Under the pieces are notes generated by a model. It was not told the DNA's origin, ran no database searches, and saw only the letters and a list, made by a program, of their open reading frames with translations. From Antilocapra americana (Eukaryota > Chordata > Mammalia > Artiodactyla > Antilocapridae), in the NCBI GenBank assembly GCA_007570785.1, contig ML661885.1:11511355-11575354 (forward strand): a stretch of DNA of 64,000 nucleotides, given 5' to 3'. Positions 43,234 to 55,089 of the stretch are shown here, piece by piece; the stretch's first letter is position 1; every line of letters begins with the position of its first letter. A program made the translations under genes and the position numbers.

Positions 43234-44745
43234 AGAGAGCTGGATAGGGTCATGTATGCATAGATAGCCAGCCAAGTGATCACAGTGCAGGATTCTCAAG
43301 GAATAAGGAGTTTCTCTTTTTCTCCCACGCGCTGGGATAATTCCCATGTAAATACTTAAGCAGTTGAAAATGTTTTGAGTTTTCTCCCCTCTTTTAGAAA
43401 GGCCCACATTAAAGTACTCAGGCACTGAAGAAAAAAGAGCCTCATTTTCCTGACATAAAGGAATTTTCTGCCTTAGGCTCCTTACAGACTAAAACTATAG
43501 CTCATCATCCGGGACAATAAGACAGTGTAAGGTGGCAGTGTTTTTGTTTTTGTGTTTGTTTCTCAGAGCTTCATGGTCAAGAAATAATTTTTTTCAGGTA
43601 GAACTGGAAGGATGTATTGTTTTCTTGAAATAGAGCTGTAGCCCCAAGACAACCAGGAGTCACTGAGATTCAAGGGATGGTCAGAGTTTCTGCAAAGAAC
43701 CTATCAGTGAGCAAGTTAGTGTAAAGAGGTGGAGTATACTCTTGAAGTTGTCATTTTCCTCAATCTCTTTTTCAAATACTGCACTGCTTGTGAGCTACGT
43801 ATGGAGTCATAGTATCTAGAAGGAAGTTTGCATAGGATATGTCCAGAATATTATTACTCTTATCAAACTGAGGGCATCCAGCCAAAGGCCACAGAGCCCT
43901 TCTTATTCAGAACCTGATTGGAAGACATGATCTGTCCTGAAACTAATACATTGCTATGGGAACAGTTGATGGATATAATATATATGTGACCACTGGTAGG
44001 ACTTCTGATTTTCAAGAGATCAGAAAAAGAGGAATTGAGCCCATATTAAGTTGCTCTGTAAAGTTTTATGTGCTAGGAAGGGGCTAAACCATCAAGAATG
44101 TAAAAAAAAAAAAAAATGTACTGATTAGCATGGCTACAAGAAATAAAATTGTAACTTTTTTCATAAACATTTCACACATTGTTAGAAAAGTGCGGATGGA
44201 AGAAAGCGTATGTTTTCAAGCTGGAAAATTATTCCAGGGTAATGTTATTCCCTTAGCTGTTAGTGACCTTAATCTTATATGGACACTGCTGCAGTTTGTA
44301 TGGTTTAAACAAACAGAGGACATCGTTTGGCAAGTGGAAAAATGCATAGTTAATATATGTCTGATCACCAAGATATATTAAGATTCTAACACAGAATGTC
44401 TCTATTTTCCCCTCAGATCATAAGGGAAAGAAACCATTACAAAATGATTTTAAGTAAATAAATAATTTTCTGTGTATGATATAATAATATAGTAGTGTCC
44501 TTATAACTGCCGAGTTTTTCTTTTTTTGCATTACAAGTTAGACTTTTTAATATATTCATTGAGTATCTTGGTTTGACTTTAAGAAAATTCTACTCATACA
44601 GCTCCAAAGCCTGGAATGGCATGGTCAAAACTAGTTTAATTTGTTGCCTAGGAGTCACAGTAAGTCATATCAGCCAAAAAGTAAAATATCAGTAGGTCAA
44701 TAATATACATTGTCAATAATTATCAGGAAAACTTGTGTGGTTTTA
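43234..44745. other. No gene seen
   Basis: Unique sequence, with an A-run at 44102-44116. Confidence 0.4.
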
Positions 44746-45295
44746 AAAAACAGTGGTTTGGAGAATTCTGAGTTTCAAATTAAATTTCTCTATGAAATAT
44801 CCTGAATTTTTTTTTAAGGTAACAGTTAAGATGTCAATAACAAGCAAACAAGTGCTGATACCAAGGCAGCAAATTACTATTTCAGTGAAGTTTATAAGCC
44901 GTTTTTTCTGGAAAGACCACCCATTAATTCTGTCTACCCACTGCCATTCTGAGGAGTTGAATCTTGTTTTTGTGGACTCCTGCCAGGGCATTCCGGGTGG
45001 TAGGGTGCTGTTTGTTTTTGATGGTGCAAGTGTTTGTATTCATTCATGCCTAACATCAATAGAGTGCAAAAAAGGAACAGAAAGCCATTTAAAAAGAAAT
45101 TGGATTATAGAGAACATACAGTGACACTGGCTCGGAGACTGCAGCCTGACAATGTTAGGAGAAATTTGTTTCCAGAGAGCCTGCTGACTTGCCACGGATT
45201 CGCTTCATGTTTGCTGTACCAGAAATTGTTCACCGTTTCTTCCATACATCGTGACATTAAAATAACAAGTTTATTCATATATTGACTTGATAAAG
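44746..45295 (+). other. Non-repetitive segment with a 123-residue ORF of unknown status
   Basis: A GC-richer stretch without any repeat signature. The plus frame 44753-45124 (123 residues, including CQGIPGGRVLFVFDG) overlaps another of 83 residues at 45034-45285. A pyrimidine run then AAGGTAACAG lies near 44809-44825. I recognise no protein family, and there is no clear splice structure. It may be a conserved non-coding element or simply unique DNA. Confidence 0.3.
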
Positions 45296-46146
45296 CAAAA
45301 GCCAGTGATTGCTGGTGATAGGATGCTGAAGATCAATGTCAACACTTATAAATATGAGCTAATTTCAAACTAACTATATTAGGATTTACTAGTTAAGAAA
45401 GCTGGCATCCTAAGTGATATGTTATATCCTGTTTCACTTTGCTATGCATTTTTTTTCCTCCCCCCACCCCTAATCTCTTTTATAAGTTTTATTTTCAGTA
45501 AGTTCCCACTGGAAAAAAAAGTGAGCAAAACTGACCTAAAGGAAAATGGATAAAGACAAAAAGGGACTGCTATCATTGTTTACAGTTACAAAGTTTTCCA
45601 TAAAATTGACTTCCTACACCTAGATTAAAAGGTTTGGTTTGAGTGATGAATATAGTGTATGGTTTAAGTGACAGAAATGGTTCATTTGAACCAAAATGAA
45701 TTTATGGAAGACTCACTCTGTGTCAAGTACTAGGATAAACTCTGGAAAGAAAAATTAACACTGCTGATCACTAGGAACTTATATTCTGGCTGGAAACAGA
45801 CTTGGAAAAAATAAGTGCAACCCAAAATGTCAGACAGTGATAGTTCTCTAGAAAAAATAAAGCATCGTAAAACAGCTCAGTTATGCCAGACATGATTGAT
45901 GGTTACTTTATAGGGGCTGTTGGTGTGGGGAAAGTCCACACAATCATTTGGAGAGACTGAAATATGACTTCCATGGTTCACTCTGCATGAAGGAAGAAAT
46001 GAGACCAACACACATCAGCCAGAAACTGGGGACCACTTTATCTCAGTTTTAAACACTTTAACTTCATAGTTCTTTTGTTTATAAATTGATATAATATCCT
46101 CTCCATCTCTACTGGCCTTGGGCCGCATAAATATACACCTACTCTA
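45296..46146. other. No gene seen
   Basis: Unique sequence. Confidence 0.4.
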
Positions 46147-46440
46147 TTTAGTTAATTAATTAATTTCTGGTTGCATTGGGTCTTTGTTGCTCTGTGTGGG
46201 CTTTCTCTTGTTGCAGCAAGCAAGGGGTAGTGGGGCTACTCTCTAGTTGTGGTGTGAGGGCTTCTCCTTGTGGTGGCTTCTCTTGTTGTAGAGCACAGGC
46301 TCTAGGGAAACAGGCTTTAGCAGTTGTGAAGCCCAGATTTATATGCTTTGTGGCATGTGGAATCTTCCCAGGCCAGGGGTTGAACCGTGTCTTCTGCATT
46401 GGCAGGTGGACACTTAACCACTGGACCACCAGGGAAGTCC
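46147..46440 (-). mobile_element. CHR-type SINE, near full-length
   Basis: The plus strand reads GGTTGCATTGGGTCTTTGTTG, CTCTAGTTGTGGTG, CCAGGCCAGGGGTTGAACC and CCACTGGACCACCAGGG. A TTAATTAATTAA run at the left is the tail. The two ORFs of 89 and 99 residues are readings of it. Confidence 0.88.
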
Positions 46441-46484
46441 ATACTTACTCTAAAAGACTACTTCTTATTATGTGAAAAAGAGCT

Positions 46485-46650
46485 GGGGCTTCAGAGCAGT
46501 ACAGACTAAGGTTGGAATCTCATCTTGCCCACTCCACTGGACAACTCTGAGAAATCACTTACCCTCTCTAAACCTCAATTACCCATTTATAACTTGAAAG
46601 TGGTCATTTCCCATTTCCAGTTCTAGCAGACTAGAGTGGCTAGCTCAGTT
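46485..46650 (+). mobile_element. MIR
   Basis: GGGGCTTCAGAGCAGTACAG, GGTTGGAATCTCATCTTGCC, GAGAAATCACTTACCCTCTC and AAACCTCAATTACCCATTTA follow the MIR core in order on the plus strand. Confidence 0.75.
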
Positions 46651-47320
46651 TCAAGCATTGAGTCTACTCTGGGAAAAGAAGTGTTGCAAGATAAAAATAT
46701 TTATATACATTTCAGAAGAAGTCAAATATGCTTTTGAAATGTGGGAAAGTCACGTTATATACTGAGAAAAACAAAAGAAGCATCAAGGTTAAAATCCAGG
46801 AAAACATTATAAGGGTTTAGGGAATAGAATATTGTGGTAATTTTTGGCTGATTTTGAACAAAAGGCATAAAAGTGTTTTAATTATAGAGACTTTTTCTCA
46901 TCGTTTTCCTCATATTTCCTCTCTTTGTGAAAGTACCAGTCTATATACTTATGTTCTCTATCTATCCATCCCTCCTATAAACCCTTTCTAATTCTGTGAT
47001 GTAAGAGACACTAGAAGGAAATGCATAAGAGAAGCATGAGGGAGGCAGGGAAAGATGGTCTCTTAGTCCTCTTTGCTAAGTAGCAGCAGCCTTGAATAAG
47101 AGCCAAAAAACTGTTTGCAAATCCCACGGTCAGTACTAGTAGGCTGATTTTCCAGTTCATACCAGAATGCCTGAGAATATTTTTTGGCATCTCCACAGAG
47201 TTTGTCAGGACTACTGTGATTTTCAATCAGAGTAACCTCTTCTTCTTTTATAGCCTTTCTGGGTCTTACATATTATCTGTGATTTATAGAAGAGTCCATT
47301 TGGGGAAATCCACCCTCAGA
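46651..47320. other. No gene seen
   Basis: Unique sequence. A minus-strand ORF of 71 residues at 47011-47226 has no recognisable domain. Confidence 0.4.
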
Positions 47321-47321
47321 A

Positions 47322-47536
47322 TGGGCTTTCCAGGTGGCACAGTAGTAAAGAATCCGCCTGCCAATTCAGGAGATGCAAGAGACACAGGTTAGATTCCTGG
47401 TCGGGAAGGTCCTCTGGAGTAGGAAAGGGAAACTCCAGTACTTTTGCCTGGGAAATCCCATGGACAAAGGTACCTGACAGGCTACAGTCGATAGGGTTGC
47501 AATGAGTCAGACATGACTGAGTGGACACATACACAC
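47322..47536 (+). mobile_element. Bov-tA-type SINE
   Basis: GGGCTTTCCAGGTGGCACAG head and a GAAAGGGAAACTCCAGTAC body with a small deletion. Tail CAGACATGACTGAGTGGACAC. Confidence 0.88.
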
Positions 47537-47859
47537 CCAGAGAATAAGCATCTTAGCATTAGGAAATGGAAATAGCATATTGTCTGAGAAAGCCAATATT
47601 GTCAGTGTCAGTCAGGGTGGGAGAAGAGTCCTAAGTTTACAGTGGGTGCTCAGTGGTACCCACGGACTGGCTTCCCCACACTAATAGGCACAATAGGGCA
47701 GAACATCCAATAAGTTGTAACTAGGGACAAATTAGAAAATCCAGGAAGAAATAAAGTATTTGTTGTTGCTATTGATCTACTATGCCTCCTTTACCCAATA
47801 TATCCCTGAAAAGGATGCCTGACCCAGATGAAGGAGACGGATCAGCATTTCATTCCTGT
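47537..47859. other. No gene seen
   Basis: Unique sequence. Confidence 0.4.
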
Positions 47860-48160
47860 TCTTTTAACGTTTGCTGGACATTTGGGTTGTTTCTGCTTCT
47901 TAGACTGTTATAAACTATGCTACTAGGAATATTTCAGTGCAAGTTTTAGTGCGAACACGTTCTGACATTTCTCTTGAGTATATATCTCAGAGTATAATTA
48001 TTGGGTCATATGTTAATTCTATATTTACTTTTAAGGAACTACCAAACTGATTTCTGAAGTGGTTGTACCATTTCACAATCCCACCAGTCATGTATGAGAG
48101 TTCCAAGTTTTCAATATCCTCATCAACCTTTGTTATTCTTTCCTTTCATTGTTTTGCTGT
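47860..48160 (-). mobile_element. Ancient L1 3' fragment
   Basis: The plus strand gives TGGACATTTGGGTTGTTTC, TATAAACTATGCTACTAGG, TTATTGGGTCATATG, AAGGAACTACCAAACTG and CAATCCCACCAGTCATG. This is the classic sequence antisense to an L1M ORF2/3' UTR junction. It is old and 5'-truncated. Confidence 0.75.
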
Positions 48161-48204
48161 TAAATATTAGTCTTCCTATTGAGAATAAAGTATTATTCTA
48201 TTGT

Positions 48205-48469
48205 GATTTTTTTTTAAGTTTTAATTTATTTTATCTTTGGCTGCACTGGGTCTTAGTTGCAGCCCTTGGGATCTTAGCTGCATCCTGTGGGGTCTTTTGT
48301 TGTGGCATGTGGGTTTCCCTCTAGTTGTGGGAGCTGAGCTCAGTACTTGCAGCTCTCAGGCTTAGTTGCCCCACGGCATGTGGGATCTTAGTTCCCCAAC
48401 CAGAAATCAAACCTGTGTCCCCCACATTAGAAGGCAGATTCTTAAGCACTGGACCACCAGGGAAGTTCT
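48205..48469 (-). mobile_element. CHR-type SINE, full-length
   Basis: GGCTGCACTGGGTCTTAGTTG, CCCTCTAGTTGTGGGAGC, CTTAGTTGCCCCACGGCATG, CCCCAACCAGAAATCAAACC and CACTGGACCACCAGGGAAG. The T-rich run at the left is its A-tail. It directly follows the old L1. Confidence 0.92.
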
Positions 48470-48634
48470 AAAATGTACTATTTGGTGAAATAGAAAAGAT
48501 AGGGAGAAGCCTGATGAGGAATCAGAGATATTTGCATGTTAAATTTAGGTTGCTTGTTAGACATACATAGTCAAAAATCTCTCTCTCAGCAACAGAACTA
48601 ATAGTTTATAGAGTAAAACTTTGCATTCTCTTTC

Positions 48635-48832
48635 GGGCTTCCCTTGTGGCTCAGCTGGTAAAGAATCCACCTGCAATGCGGGAGACCTGGGTTCAATCCC
48701 TGGGTTGGGAAGATCCTCTGGAGAAGGGGAAGGCTACTCACTCCGGTATTCTGGCCTGGAGAATTCCACAGACTGTATAGTCCATGGGGCCACAGAGAGT
48801 CGGACCTGACTGAGTGACTTTCACTTCACTTG
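48635..48832 (+). mobile_element. Bov-tA-type SINE, little diverged
   Basis: Head GGGCTTCCCTTGTGGCTCAG, box-B-like GGTTCAATCCC and tail GTCGGACCTGACTGAGTGAC. Confidence 0.93.
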
Positions 48833-49679
48833 CATTCTCTTTTAGCAGCAGTATGAGAGAAGTGAAATATTTGTCATGTCTTTCCAGAAAAGGCTTTATG
48901 ACTGTCATCAGCATTGGGGTCAGTAGGCTACATTGTACATGTATCAGAAATGACTTCACACCTCGTAACTCTTCACCTCTCCAGGCATGCTTGGCTTACC
49001 GTCTACCATAATCTGCTTGACTTGAATTTCTTACATAAATTGTTTATTATTCCTTCACTCTCATTAAAATATTAACTGTATGGGAGCTGGAACCAAGGCT
49101 GTCTTGGATCAGGGATATATCCTCAGTACCTTAAATAACTCATGACCCACATGAAATAGCCACTGAATACTTGAGTGAATGAAAGATTGGAGAAGTATCA
49201 ACTGGAATCTCTTTCTTCCTCTCTTTCTTTCTCCCTTTTTGTCCACTTGTGTCTCTCCATCACTATCTCTAGACTCAACTTTCTTTCTCTCCATCAACAT
49301 CTCTATTTTTACCTCCAGATTCAGCTTTCTGTTGGGCTACCCCATGTGGGTAAGGATGGCCCTGGCACCTGGTGCTCCAAGATTACAAATATCCTTAGAG
49401 CTTGGGCCTTTTTCTCACCCAGAGTTCACATGATAATGTTTAGAAAGACTCTGCTAGCATATCCCTGAGTATTTGCTGTGAGTAGGGGTGGTGAGATGCC
49501 TGCTTTACCTTTGGTCATAAGCTCACTCCTATGCCAGGGGAAGAGACACCCCTCAATTGGAAATTCCACCTGAATCCTGACAAGTTGAGGAGAAGTATCA
49601 AGAGAAAGAGGTTCAGCGCAGACAGAATGATAGCATGACCATCCCAACAAAATAAATAAGATATTCGACTCACAGAGAG
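48833..49679. other. No gene seen; L2-like tail near 49030-49190
   Basis: The end of this stretch (ATAGCCACTGAATACTTGAGTG) resembles an L2-type 3' end on the plus strand. 49200-49310 is CT-rich. ORFs of 84-97 residues in the CT-rich tract look like low-complexity readings. Confidence 0.4.
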
Positions 49680-50079
49680 NNNNNNNNNNNNNNNNNNNNN
49701 NNNNNNNNNNNNNNNNNNNNNNNNNNNNNNNNNNNNNNNNNNNNNNNNNNNNNNNNNNNNNNNNNNNNNNNNNNNNNNNNNNNNNNNNNNNNNNNNNNNN
49801 NNNNNNNNNNNNNNNNNNNNNNNNNNNNNNNNNNNNNNNNNNNNNNNNNNNNNNNNNNNNNNNNNNNNNNNNNNNNNNNNNNNNNNNNNNNNNNNNNNNN
49901 NNNNNNNNNNNNNNNNNNNNNNNNNNNNNNNNNNNNNNNNNNNNNNNNNNNNNNNNNNNNNNNNNNNNNNNNNNNNNNNNNNNNNNNNNNNNNNNNNNNN
50001 NNNNNNNNNNNNNNNNNNNNNNNNNNNNNNNNNNNNNNNNNNNNNNNNNNNNNNNNNNNNNNNNNNNNNNNNNNNNNNN
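49680..50079. other. Assembly gap, 400 N
   Basis: Exactly 400 unknown bases. The right edge opens inside an L1 5' end, so the gap probably stands for repeat sequence that was not assembled. The round number may be a placeholder and not a measured length. Confidence 0.97.
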
Positions 50080-50126
50080 GGGGAGAGAGTGTTCTCCCCG
50101 TCCTATTCCTCCGCCATCTTAGTTTC
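50080..50126 (-). mobile_element. 5' end of a second L1, running into the gap
   Basis: These 47 bases are identical to 27393-27439 of the full-length L1, including the YY1-like AAGATGGCGG. Immediately beyond, the two copies diverge (CTCCCTCCAG here, GCCTCCCCG there). The element is on the minus strand, so its body would lie to the left, inside the gap. Confidence 0.9.
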
Positions 50127-50919
50127 CTCCCTCCAGATGGTAGAAACTTGACCCAGAAAGTTTAAATATCTTCTACACACAGCCAAGAAATGTCTTTGGT
50201 GGACATAAACCCAAGACTTCTGAATCAAAATCCGATATTCTTCCAGCTATAGTACACAGCTTCTGTGAGTCATTCTGATACTCAGTGCCATTGCCCACCT
50301 TCCATTTTCTAACTTGAGATTAAAAGCCCTGTATGATTTCCTTTCCACTAATGTGTCACTGTTAAGCCTGAGGACAGGTTCCAGTCTTGGATCCAACAAA
50401 CACTTGAGTTGCCATCAACAGCTACCTTGGGGACAATTTCCTTTTGTTTTGAATGCCCAGTCTGTCTTTCAGTCCGGTCCCTTTGCTTTCCCAGATCCAA
50501 TTTCCATTTTAAGTAGTTTTCTTCTTTTACAATGAAAGAATTCATATAGTGTGGCTCTAGATTATTTTAGTAATAAATCAGCATGGCAAAAAGGTTAGGA
50601 GTCCTGAAAAGTGGTATCTTCTGACTTTTGCTGATAAGGATAGAAGGTGGGTATGAGAGAAACAGCCTGAGGATATGCATATATGTTTGTTTTTACATAT
50701 TTTTATTTCTTTTATTTCCTAAGCCCCAACTAAACTGGGCTGGTCTCTTTTCCCTGTTAAGATTCTGTGATTATCTCCCATCTTACCCACCTTAAGACAT
50801 AGAACTCGTTCTCTCCCTACAACCTACAGTCACATTCAAACACACTTTCTTCTCCACACACAGCTCATATTTTCTTCCTTCCCTCTAAAGTTCTCTCATG
50901 CTTCTAAACTGAAAGCAGT
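50127..50919. other. No gene seen
   Basis: Unique sequence. Confidence 0.4.
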
Positions 50920-51035
50920 TAGGAAATGGCAACCAACTCCAGTATTCTTGCCTGGGAAATTCCATGGACAGAGGAACCCAGCAGGTTACAGTCCATAGCG
51001 TCACAAAGAGTTGGACAAGACTTAGTGACTTAAAA
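50920..51035 (+). mobile_element. 5'-truncated Bov-tA-type SINE
   Basis: It begins at AGGAAATGGCAACCAACTCC and runs through the tail (TTGGACAAGACTTAGTGAC) into AAAAAACAAAC. Head absent. Confidence 0.88.
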
Positions 51036-51257
51036 AACAAACAAAAATTGTTCCTCAGGACCCTGGGATGTGGAACCCATCAATACTGTTGGAAGGCCAA
51101 GTGTCTAGGCTATTTTATATAAAACTGTTAGACATCCCCAGATATTGGCATCTGCAAATGTTGTACCTCTTTTGGCCTTCTGTTTCATTTTTTTAAATCT
51201 TCCCCTGTTCAGTTTCTCACTAATTGTTACATATTGACTTTCTCGCCTCTTCTAGAG

Positions 51258-51468
51258 GGAAAGTGTTCATCTCTCAGTTGTGACTAATTCTTTGTTGGAC
51301 ACATGGGCTATAGCCTGCCAGGTTCCTCTGTCCATGGAATTTCCCAGGCAGGAATACTGGAGTGGGTAGCTGTTCCTTTCTCCAGGGGATCTTCCAGATC
51401 CAGAGTTTGAACCTGGGTTTCCTGCTTTGCAGGTGGATTCTTTACCACCTGAGCCACCAGGGAAGCGC
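51258..51468 (-). mobile_element. Bov-tA-type SINE
   Basis: Tail AGTGTTCATCTCTCAGTTGTG at the left and head CACCAGGGAAGCGCC at the right. Full-length. Confidence 0.9.
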
Positions 51469-53338
51469 CTTCTAGAAGAAAAGGCAGCAACATATTGATT
51501 ATATTGATTGATATTGTATAAATGGATTCATTTTTAATCCAGTTCAGAGCACCAACAGTCTACAGGGAATATGTTCCAAATCTGAGGCATCATTCCCACC
51601 AAATTACCTGTTTGTTTAATAAAGGAGAGATGGTTGGCACCAAGATTAAAGGCAGAATTTTGTTTGTTTGTTTGTTTGAATTGGTCATGAAGTCTGAAAA
51701 TTGGCTACTTCTTGCTGGATGGCCTGGAGATTACATATTTCAATGGTCTTTATAGAGTTTGTTGATTTTATTTACCTGTTCCCTGCAATTTTTCTCCTCA
51801 TGAGCAGGCATGGCATGTTGACTGACCCCATCTTTCCCCTCCCACCCCAGGTCTCCCCTCCCACCCATATTCATTTTTTTCCAAAACAACAGAATCAAAA
51901 CCCCTTTCACTAGAGCTCAGTAAGTTAGGGGGTTTTACTATTATAAAGAAAAAACAAACAAAAAAAACCTTAAAGTTTTCCTTAAAATTTACTTATCTTC
52001 TTGCTGTGACAAGGGTACTCTGAATCTCTTCTCCAGTAACCATCCAGTATTGTGTCTGAACGTGAGGAGCAGAGTTCTTATTCTACGTCATCTTGGTATC
52101 AGTGCCTCAATGTTAAGGGATCCCTGGTATAAGCTTCTGAAATCAGAGAATTAGGACTACTTTGTATAAAATGAATGTACTTTGGTTTCAGTAGCCTTAT
52201 GAGTACCTTGCCCAGAGCAGGTACTTGTAGTTTTAAATGAGTACCCAGACTGTTTAGGCTTTTTTAGTCAACTGAAATAAGGTATCACATTAAAATTTGT
52301 TAATAATCTGCCATTCATTCAAAACATGATTAATCAGGTGCCCTTTCCTTCTTGTGGCTTGAATTGAGTTAGAGTGCTCTGGTCCATTTCTGAGAAAGCA
52401 CCAGAGAATCCACAGGATGGCATGTCCTGCTGCATCCACAAGGGGACATGCTGGTGGCAGAGCGGCTTCAGCCTGGGGAAGTCATATTTCAAGATGATTC
52501 ACAATGCCCACTAGTCATAAAAGTATGATATGATGGGGTCCAGTTCACATTTTAAATCATGGCATTTGAGAATTAGAGAATTTCTGATATAGATCTTAGA
52601 CTATCCCACATGTTTTTGCAATAAAATACCTAGGGATTTATAAAAACATCATCCAATAAAATGACACTCAGGGAATAGCCTGTGTTGTAAAAGTTAATTC
52701 TTTGCTGCCAGAGATTCAGCCAAGAAGACATGGGCTCACTTTAGTGATGTCATAACGTTGGGAGAAAAGTCATTGTCAAGATGAAATTCGCATTTGTGTA
52801 ATGAATAGTCCACTCGTTTAAGTGAGTTAATATAGAGATATTTATGGTATGTCTTAGTAGATCAATTTTGATATAAAATACAGATGGAAATAAGAGAGGC
52901 AACTTTAAATTGTGTACACAGGCAAAGTGCAGAGTGTGCCCACTTACTTTGAAATTTTAGGTAAGTATCTATTTGGGGGGAGAGAGAAGATTGTCTTTTA
53001 GGTCCAATCACCTCATGTAATTACTTTCCTAAAACAAATTTATGAGATAATTGTTTGACTCTCTACTCAGAGCTCTTTAGCTCTCACAGAAGCAGGCAGG
53101 AAAGAGTAAAACATTCCTTTCTCCACAGCTACCCTGACTGAGTGATTGATCACACACACACCTTTTCTCCATCTGCCTCTTCCCTTCATTGTTGCATAAA
53201 GGCAGCTGAGTGATAACGTATTTCATCCAGGTCCTCCTTCCTACATTTACCAGAAGCACTGACTCCTGCTTAACTGTCCGCTGGGTACCAGTGCTTTCTG
53301 GCTTCTTCTCTCAAATTGTTTGCATCATTCTCCATTTG
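51469..53338. other. No gene seen
   Basis: Mostly unique. A TTTG run lies at 51659-51678. 52370-52490 is a GC-richer stretch without a readable exon. Confidence 0.4.
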
Positions 53339-53530
53339 CTTTTTTTTTTTTTTTTAATTTGTCTCTGCTGGGTCTTCATTGTGGCCCATGAGCTTCTCTA
53401 GTTGCAGAGCATGGACTAAGGCTTTTCAAGTTGCAACACACTGGCTTAGTTACCCCACAGCCTATGGGATCTTAGTTCCCTGACCAGGGATTGAGCCACA
53501 CCCCCTGCACTGGACCACCAGGGAAGCCCC
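53339..53530 (-). mobile_element. CHR-type SINE
   Basis: A long T-run (the A-tail) then GTCTCTGCTGGGTCTTCATTG, CTCTAGTTGCAGAGCATGG, CCTGACCAGGGATTGAGCC and CTGGACCACCAGGGAAGCCCC. Confidence 0.88.
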
Positions 53531-53763
53531 TCTCCACTTGCTCTGGACCAGCGATCATGCTGGCCTTCTGGTTCTTTCTCTAACAGGTCAAGTAAGTGCT
53601 TTCCCATCTTGCTCTTCTTTGACACTCCCTGTTTCTCCTGATCATTGACCTTTGCTTGACTTCCTTCTTCATTTCAAATGTCACCTCATCACTGAAGCCT
53701 TTTCTTATCCTGACTTCATCTCTCTCTCTCTCCTTACCTGACTATTTTCTCAAAAGTTTCATT

Positions 53764-53976
53764 GTGCTCAGTCCCTGCAGTCATGTCCAGCTCTTTGCAC
53801 CCTATGGACTGCAGCCCCCCAGGCTCCTCTGTCCATGGGATTTTCCTGGCAAGAATACTGGAGTGAGTTGCCATGTCCTCATGCAGGGAAACTTCCCAAC
53901 CCAGGGACTGAACCTGTCTCCTGTGTCTCCTGTATTGGCAGGTGGATTCTTTACACTGAGCCACCAGGAAGCCCCA
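53764..53976 (-). mobile_element. Bov-tA-type SINE
   Basis: Tail TGCTCAGTCCCTGCAGTCATG at the left and head CACCAGGAAGCCCC at the right. The 151-residue plus ORF at 53656-54111 runs through it and is not a gene. Confidence 0.9.
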
Positions 53977-54029
53977 AGGTTTCATTACTTAGTATTTATT
54001 TATTTCACTACTTGTTGCTCCCTTTGTCT

Positions 54030-54130
54030 CCTCCTGCGTGAGGTCAGGAATCTGGTCTCTTTTGTTCACTGCTATAATTCCAACACCAAGAACAGTGCTT
54101 GGAATGTATAATTATTGAACAGTTGAATAA
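54030..54130 (+). mobile_element. L2-type 3' end remnant
   Basis: TTGTTCACTGCTATAATTCC, AACAGTGCTTGGAATG and ATTGAACAGTTGAATAAATT follow the usual order of an L2 3' end. Confidence 0.5.
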
Positions 54131-54169
54131 ATTAATGGAAAGTGCATGAGGTATGTTAGTTAATAAAAT

Positions 54170-54370
54170 TAGGAATAATAGCAAATTTTTATTGAATGTA
54201 TTCCATATCAGATATTTTTCTAAGCACTTTATGTATATTAGTTCATTTAATGCTGACAACATCAGAGAGGTTGGGCAGTTTACCAAATGTCATACAGCCG
54301 GTAAATAACAGAGCAAGGAGTTTCACTAGCAGGTCTTGCTCCAGAGAAGGCACTCTTTTATCCTCTGCTA
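54170..54370 (-). mobile_element. MIR
   Basis: Inverted MIR: TTCTAAGCACTTTATGTATATT, TCATTTAATGCTGACAACATC, GGGCAGTTTACCAAATGTCA, CAGCCGGTAAATAACAGAGC and GGCACTCTTTTATCC. Confidence 0.8.
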
Positions 54371-55089
54371 CCAACAATAATAATGGGAGGATGTAGGTGT
54401 GGAAGGAGGCCAGGACAAGGAGGGAATGATGTTGCTGTGTGGCAAGTGGTTGTTTAAATTAGTTGGAGTTTTCATGATAAGTTATCTCATCAATACCTTA
54501 TTAGCAGGATGAACAATCAATAAGAATTGCTAATGGTATTATGTCTGCCCTGGTCCTAGTCCCTGTGTGGTATACCATCTAAACAATATTGCTGTTTAAA
54601 GTGGAATGAAAGGAAACACAGTATTATCAAAAAGTTTGAAATGCTTCCAACAAAGTAATTTCACCGTAATTCTCTAGAAAAGAATGTGTATCTATAAAAT
54701 AAAAGTTTGGGTCTTCAGATTCACTATGCTGAGCACTGTGCTGGTAATAGAGATTTAGAAGACATTAAGACATTAACTCTGCCACTCATGAGTTAACCAA
54801 AATCATAGCAAATAGACTTGAACTGCATTCAACTCATGTAGATTTGCAATAAGGTTTGCTCGGACATATTCTTCTTGTGTAGGTATACCCCAAATTATAG
54901 TTTGACTTACACACAAAATATAAGCAAATTTAGAATAAAAATAAATTGATTAGTGTTTGTTTTAGCTTTCATATGATTATTGCCTTTTCAAAGTGGCTTA
55001 AATCGTGGTCAAGAAAATGCCATTTTCATCCTCAATGTTGTTTTTATCATCTCACCATGATAAAAATAAAATAAGACTATAGCCAGGCT
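54371..55089. other. No gene seen
   Basis: Unique AT-rich sequence. Confidence 0.4.

Noticed and set aside
44753..45124. A host protein-coding exon
   Set aside because: The frame has no recognisable domain and no convincing splice sites. It is kept only as a low-interest finding.
48635..48710. A functional tRNA gene
   Set aside because: The sequence has tRNA-like boxes but is the head of a SINE. The cloverleaf and 3' end are not intact.
53656..54111. A 151-residue ORF as a gene
   Set aside because: It reads through a Bov-tA SINE, with SINE-derived peptide in its middle.
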